Below, in pieces: positions 6,675 through 7,811 of a DNA stretch of 7,811 nucleotides. The stretch is from Methanobacterium sp. UBA8 (lineage in GTDB: Archaea > Methanobacteriota > Methanobacteria > Methanobacteriales > Methanobacteriaceae): NCBI GenBank assembly GCA_002509665.1, contig DADN01000036.1:3337-11147 (forward strand), written 5' to 3'. The stretch's first letter is position 1, and each line of letters begins with the position of its first letter. A program made the position numbers and the translations under genes. The notes under the pieces are model-generated. The model was not told where the DNA came from, did not search any database, and saw only the letters and a list, made by a program, of their open reading frames with translations.

Positions 6675-6707
6675 TTAATTTAATTCAAATTTTTTTTATT
6701 AAATTAA
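6675..6707 (+). terminator. T-tract terminator after mfnF
   Basis: TTAATTTAAT (6675-6684) and ATTAAATTAA (6698-6707) form a perfect 10-bp inverted repeat starting 6 bp after the mfnF stop. The 13-nt loop contains an uninterrupted run of eight T (6690-6697). T-tracts of this kind are the main intrinsic termination signal in archaea, so this probably closes the wecC-mfnD-mfnF transcript. Confidence 0.6.
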
Positions 6708-6736
6708 GACTATCTTTGAATTTGATAACAGCAAAT

Positions 6737-6777
6737 TATAATAAGTTTTAAACTGAGACTAAACCTTTTAAATTAAG
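6737..6777 (+). promoter_or_regulatory. Promoter region of the tandem metallopeptidase genes
   Basis: Two TATA-like elements are visible: TTATAATAAG (6737-6746) and CTTTTAAATTAAG (about 6765-6777). The first would give a leader of about 40 nt that includes AGTGAT (6796-6801), a partial Shine-Dalgarno spaced 3 nt from the ATG at 6805. The second would start transcription almost at that element. Together with the T-tract upstream, this argues for a separate transcription unit. Confidence 0.35.
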
Positions 6778-6804
6778 AATATAAACGGAAAGCGTAGTGA
6801 TTTA

Positions 6805-7485
6805 ATGATTAAGAAGATGTTCATAATACTCATTTTAATGGTGGGTATAATAGCCGCAGCAGCATTTATGTTGTATAATTCCAGCGATCATTCTACTTTA
6901 GGTTCAAATAGCAAAGGATATGTCACTAAAGACGTATATGCACATTACAGTGCATCAGCACCTAAAATAGCAGTTATAACTGGGATGCATCCGAGGGAAA
7001 ATTCTGCTAAAACAGTTGTACCGGAAGTTATTAAATTATATGCGCTTACACACAATGTTGAAATTGTAAATTATAAGGTAACCGTTACTGACAGCCCGAA
7101 GGATTTTACAACTGGTCGTTACAACGGTCAAAGTTTGGTTGCTGAATATGTGGTCCCAGATGTTGCAAAATCAAATTACAGCCTGGTAATAATAGTTCAT
7201 GACCATGAAAAAGGCTATGGTAGTGGATATTATATTGCTACTCCAACAATGGATTCACAATCAGTAAATCTTGCAGAAAAAGTGAGCAGTCTCTTACCTG
7301 ATTTTAATTATTATCAGAGAAACACGGATTCAAAAGCTCAAAGTTCATCAATTACTCAGGTTGACACTCCAATTGTAAATACAGGAACTCCTGTATTTGT
7401 TTATGAGATTCCAGAATGGTTAAGTAATTCTAGTGTATTTACTAACTCCAATAGGCTAATTGATGCGTGTTTTAATTCAATTTAA
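6805..7485 (+). CDS. Small membrane-anchored M14-like metallopeptidase/deacylase homologue
   Basis: The 226-residue protein starts with basic MIKK and one hydrophobic segment (about 5-24), read as a signal anchor or uncleaved signal peptide; there is no lipobox Cys. After a short linker comes a globular domain. KIAVITGMHPREN (54-66) carries the HxxE zinc signature (His62, Glu65) of M14 carboxypeptidases and succinylglutamate desuccinylase/AstE-like proteins. LVIIVHDHEKG (127-137) offers His132 or His134 as the third ligand, and VYEIPEW (199-205) a Glu201 where the catalytic general base would be. These residues are visible; the enzymatic role and a surface location are inferred. A full M14 domain is about 300 residues, so this is compact. 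A partial Shine-Dalgarno AGTGAT ends 3 nt before the ATG. A close paralogue begins 56 bp downstream. Possible substrates are peptides or amides at the cell surface, but none is shown. Confidence 0.65.
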   Translation: MIKKMFIILILMVGIIAAAAFMLYNSSDHSTLGSNSKGYVTKDVYAHYSASAPKIAVITGMHPRENSAKTVVPEVIKLYALTHNVEIVNYKVTVTDSPKDFTTGRYNGQSLVAEYVVPDVAKSNYSLVIIVHDHEKGYGSGYYIATPTMDSQSVNLAEKVSSLLPDFNYYQRNTDSKAQSSSITQVDTPIVNTGTPVFVYEIPEWLSNSSVFTNSNRLIDACFNSI

Positions 7486-7541
7486 AGAATTAAATACATT
7501 TACTTTTTATTTTGGACGATATGCTTTCACAGGAAAATATA

Positions 7542-7811
7542 ATGATGAAAAAAGCTTTAGTTATACTTGGCATAGTTGTCTTTATTATCGCAATTATGGG
7601 TGGATCTTTAAATACAGCTAGTTCCACTAAACATACTACTTTAGGTTCAGATAACAATGGATTTGTCACTAAAACGGTGTATTCTCCTTCTGGAGCATCG
7701 AATAAGAAGATAGCAATTGTAACGGGGATGCATCCGAGGGAAATTTCAGCTAAAATGGTTGTGCCTGAAGTTATAAAGAATTATGCTAACTCTCATAAGG
7801 TTAAAATTGTA
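7542..7811 (+). CDS. Second M14-like membrane-anchored metallopeptidase, 5' part only
   Basis: The window cuts this gene after 90 codons. It begins MMKKALVILGIVV with a hydrophobic anchor to about 21, a Ser/Thr-rich linker, then KIAIVTGMHPREISAK with the same HxxE zinc motif as its neighbour. From TLGS onward, 38 of 58 aligned residues are identical to the upstream gene, so this is a tandem paralogue. AGGA (7531-7534) precedes ATG 7542 by 7 nt; an immediately following ATG (7545) and an in-frame ATG at 7521 are alternatives. The chosen start aligns with that of the first copy. The 56-bp gap, T-rich but without a convincing terminator, suggests co-transcription. The rest of the domain, including the third zinc ligand and the catalytic Glu, lies outside the window. 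Confidence 0.65.
   Translation, partial: MMKKALVILGIVVFIIAIMGGSLNTASSTKHTTLGSDNNGFVTKTVYSPSGASNKKIAIVTGMHPREISAKMVVPEVIKNYANSHKVKIV

Larger units (their letters stand above)
6805..7811 (+). repeat. Tandem gene duplication
   Basis: Bases 6805-7068 correspond codon for codon to 7542-7811, apart from two extra codons in the N-terminal linker of the second copy. The most conserved block is a 19-bp identity over the zinc motif, at 6982-7000 and 7725-7743. Anchors and linkers have diverged, as expected for an old duplication under selection on the active site. Confidence 0.7.

Noticed and set aside
6805..7811. Tandem repeat as a mobile element or phase-variable cassette
   Set aside because: There are no terminal inverted repeats, transposase or homopolymer tract; divergence between copies fits ordinary old gene duplication.
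1..7811. CRISPR array, tRNA, rRNA, insertion sequence or defence system
   Set aside because: No regularly spaced repeats, cloverleaf-like segments, transposase motifs or known defence-gene motifs were found by reading either strand.

Overview
The window is AT-rich and reads as euryarchaeal, most likely a hydrogenotrophic methanogen of the Methanobacterium type. Three things point there: two adjacent genes for methanofuran, the C1-carrier coenzyme of methanogenesis; archaeal TATA-like elements and T-tracts in the gaps; and Shine-Dalgarno sequences of the GGAGGTGATC type placed about 3 nt before several starts. The genus is inferred from gene style; no rRNA or tRNA is present to confirm it.

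Layout. Bases 1-407 hold no intact gene. They contain the decayed 3' end of a PsbP-like protein gene (+) and what looks like the relic of a small membrane protein (-). A zinc-ribbon multi-pass membrane protein lies on the minus strand at 408-1232. A 220-bp divergent promoter region follows, carrying a striking 12-bp perfect inverted repeat in front of wecB. On the plus strand come wecB (UDP-GlcNAc 2-epimerase with an unusual C-terminal extension), a 412-bp hairpin-rich non-coding spacer, wecC (UDP-ManNAc dehydrogenase), mfnD (tyramine-glutamate ligase), mfnF (the ether-forming enzyme of methanofuran synthesis), a T-tract terminator, and two tandem paralogues of a small membrane-anchored M14-like metallopeptidase. 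The second of these runs off the right edge.

How the genes fit together. WecB and WecC are consecutive steps, UDP-GlcNAc to UDP-ManNAc to UDP-ManNAcA, which supply an acidic amino sugar for surface or protein glycans. MfnD makes gamma-glutamyltyramine, and MfnF joins it to the furan unit. wecC and mfnD are only 21 bp apart, so a glycan-precursor gene and a cofactor gene probably share a transcript. The distal metallopeptidase pair looks extracytoplasmic and has its own promoter region.

I see no clear new defence or mobile system. The items most worth a second look are the inverted repeat in the wecB leader, the structured wecB-wecC spacer, the WecB C-terminal extension and the tandem surface metallopeptidases.
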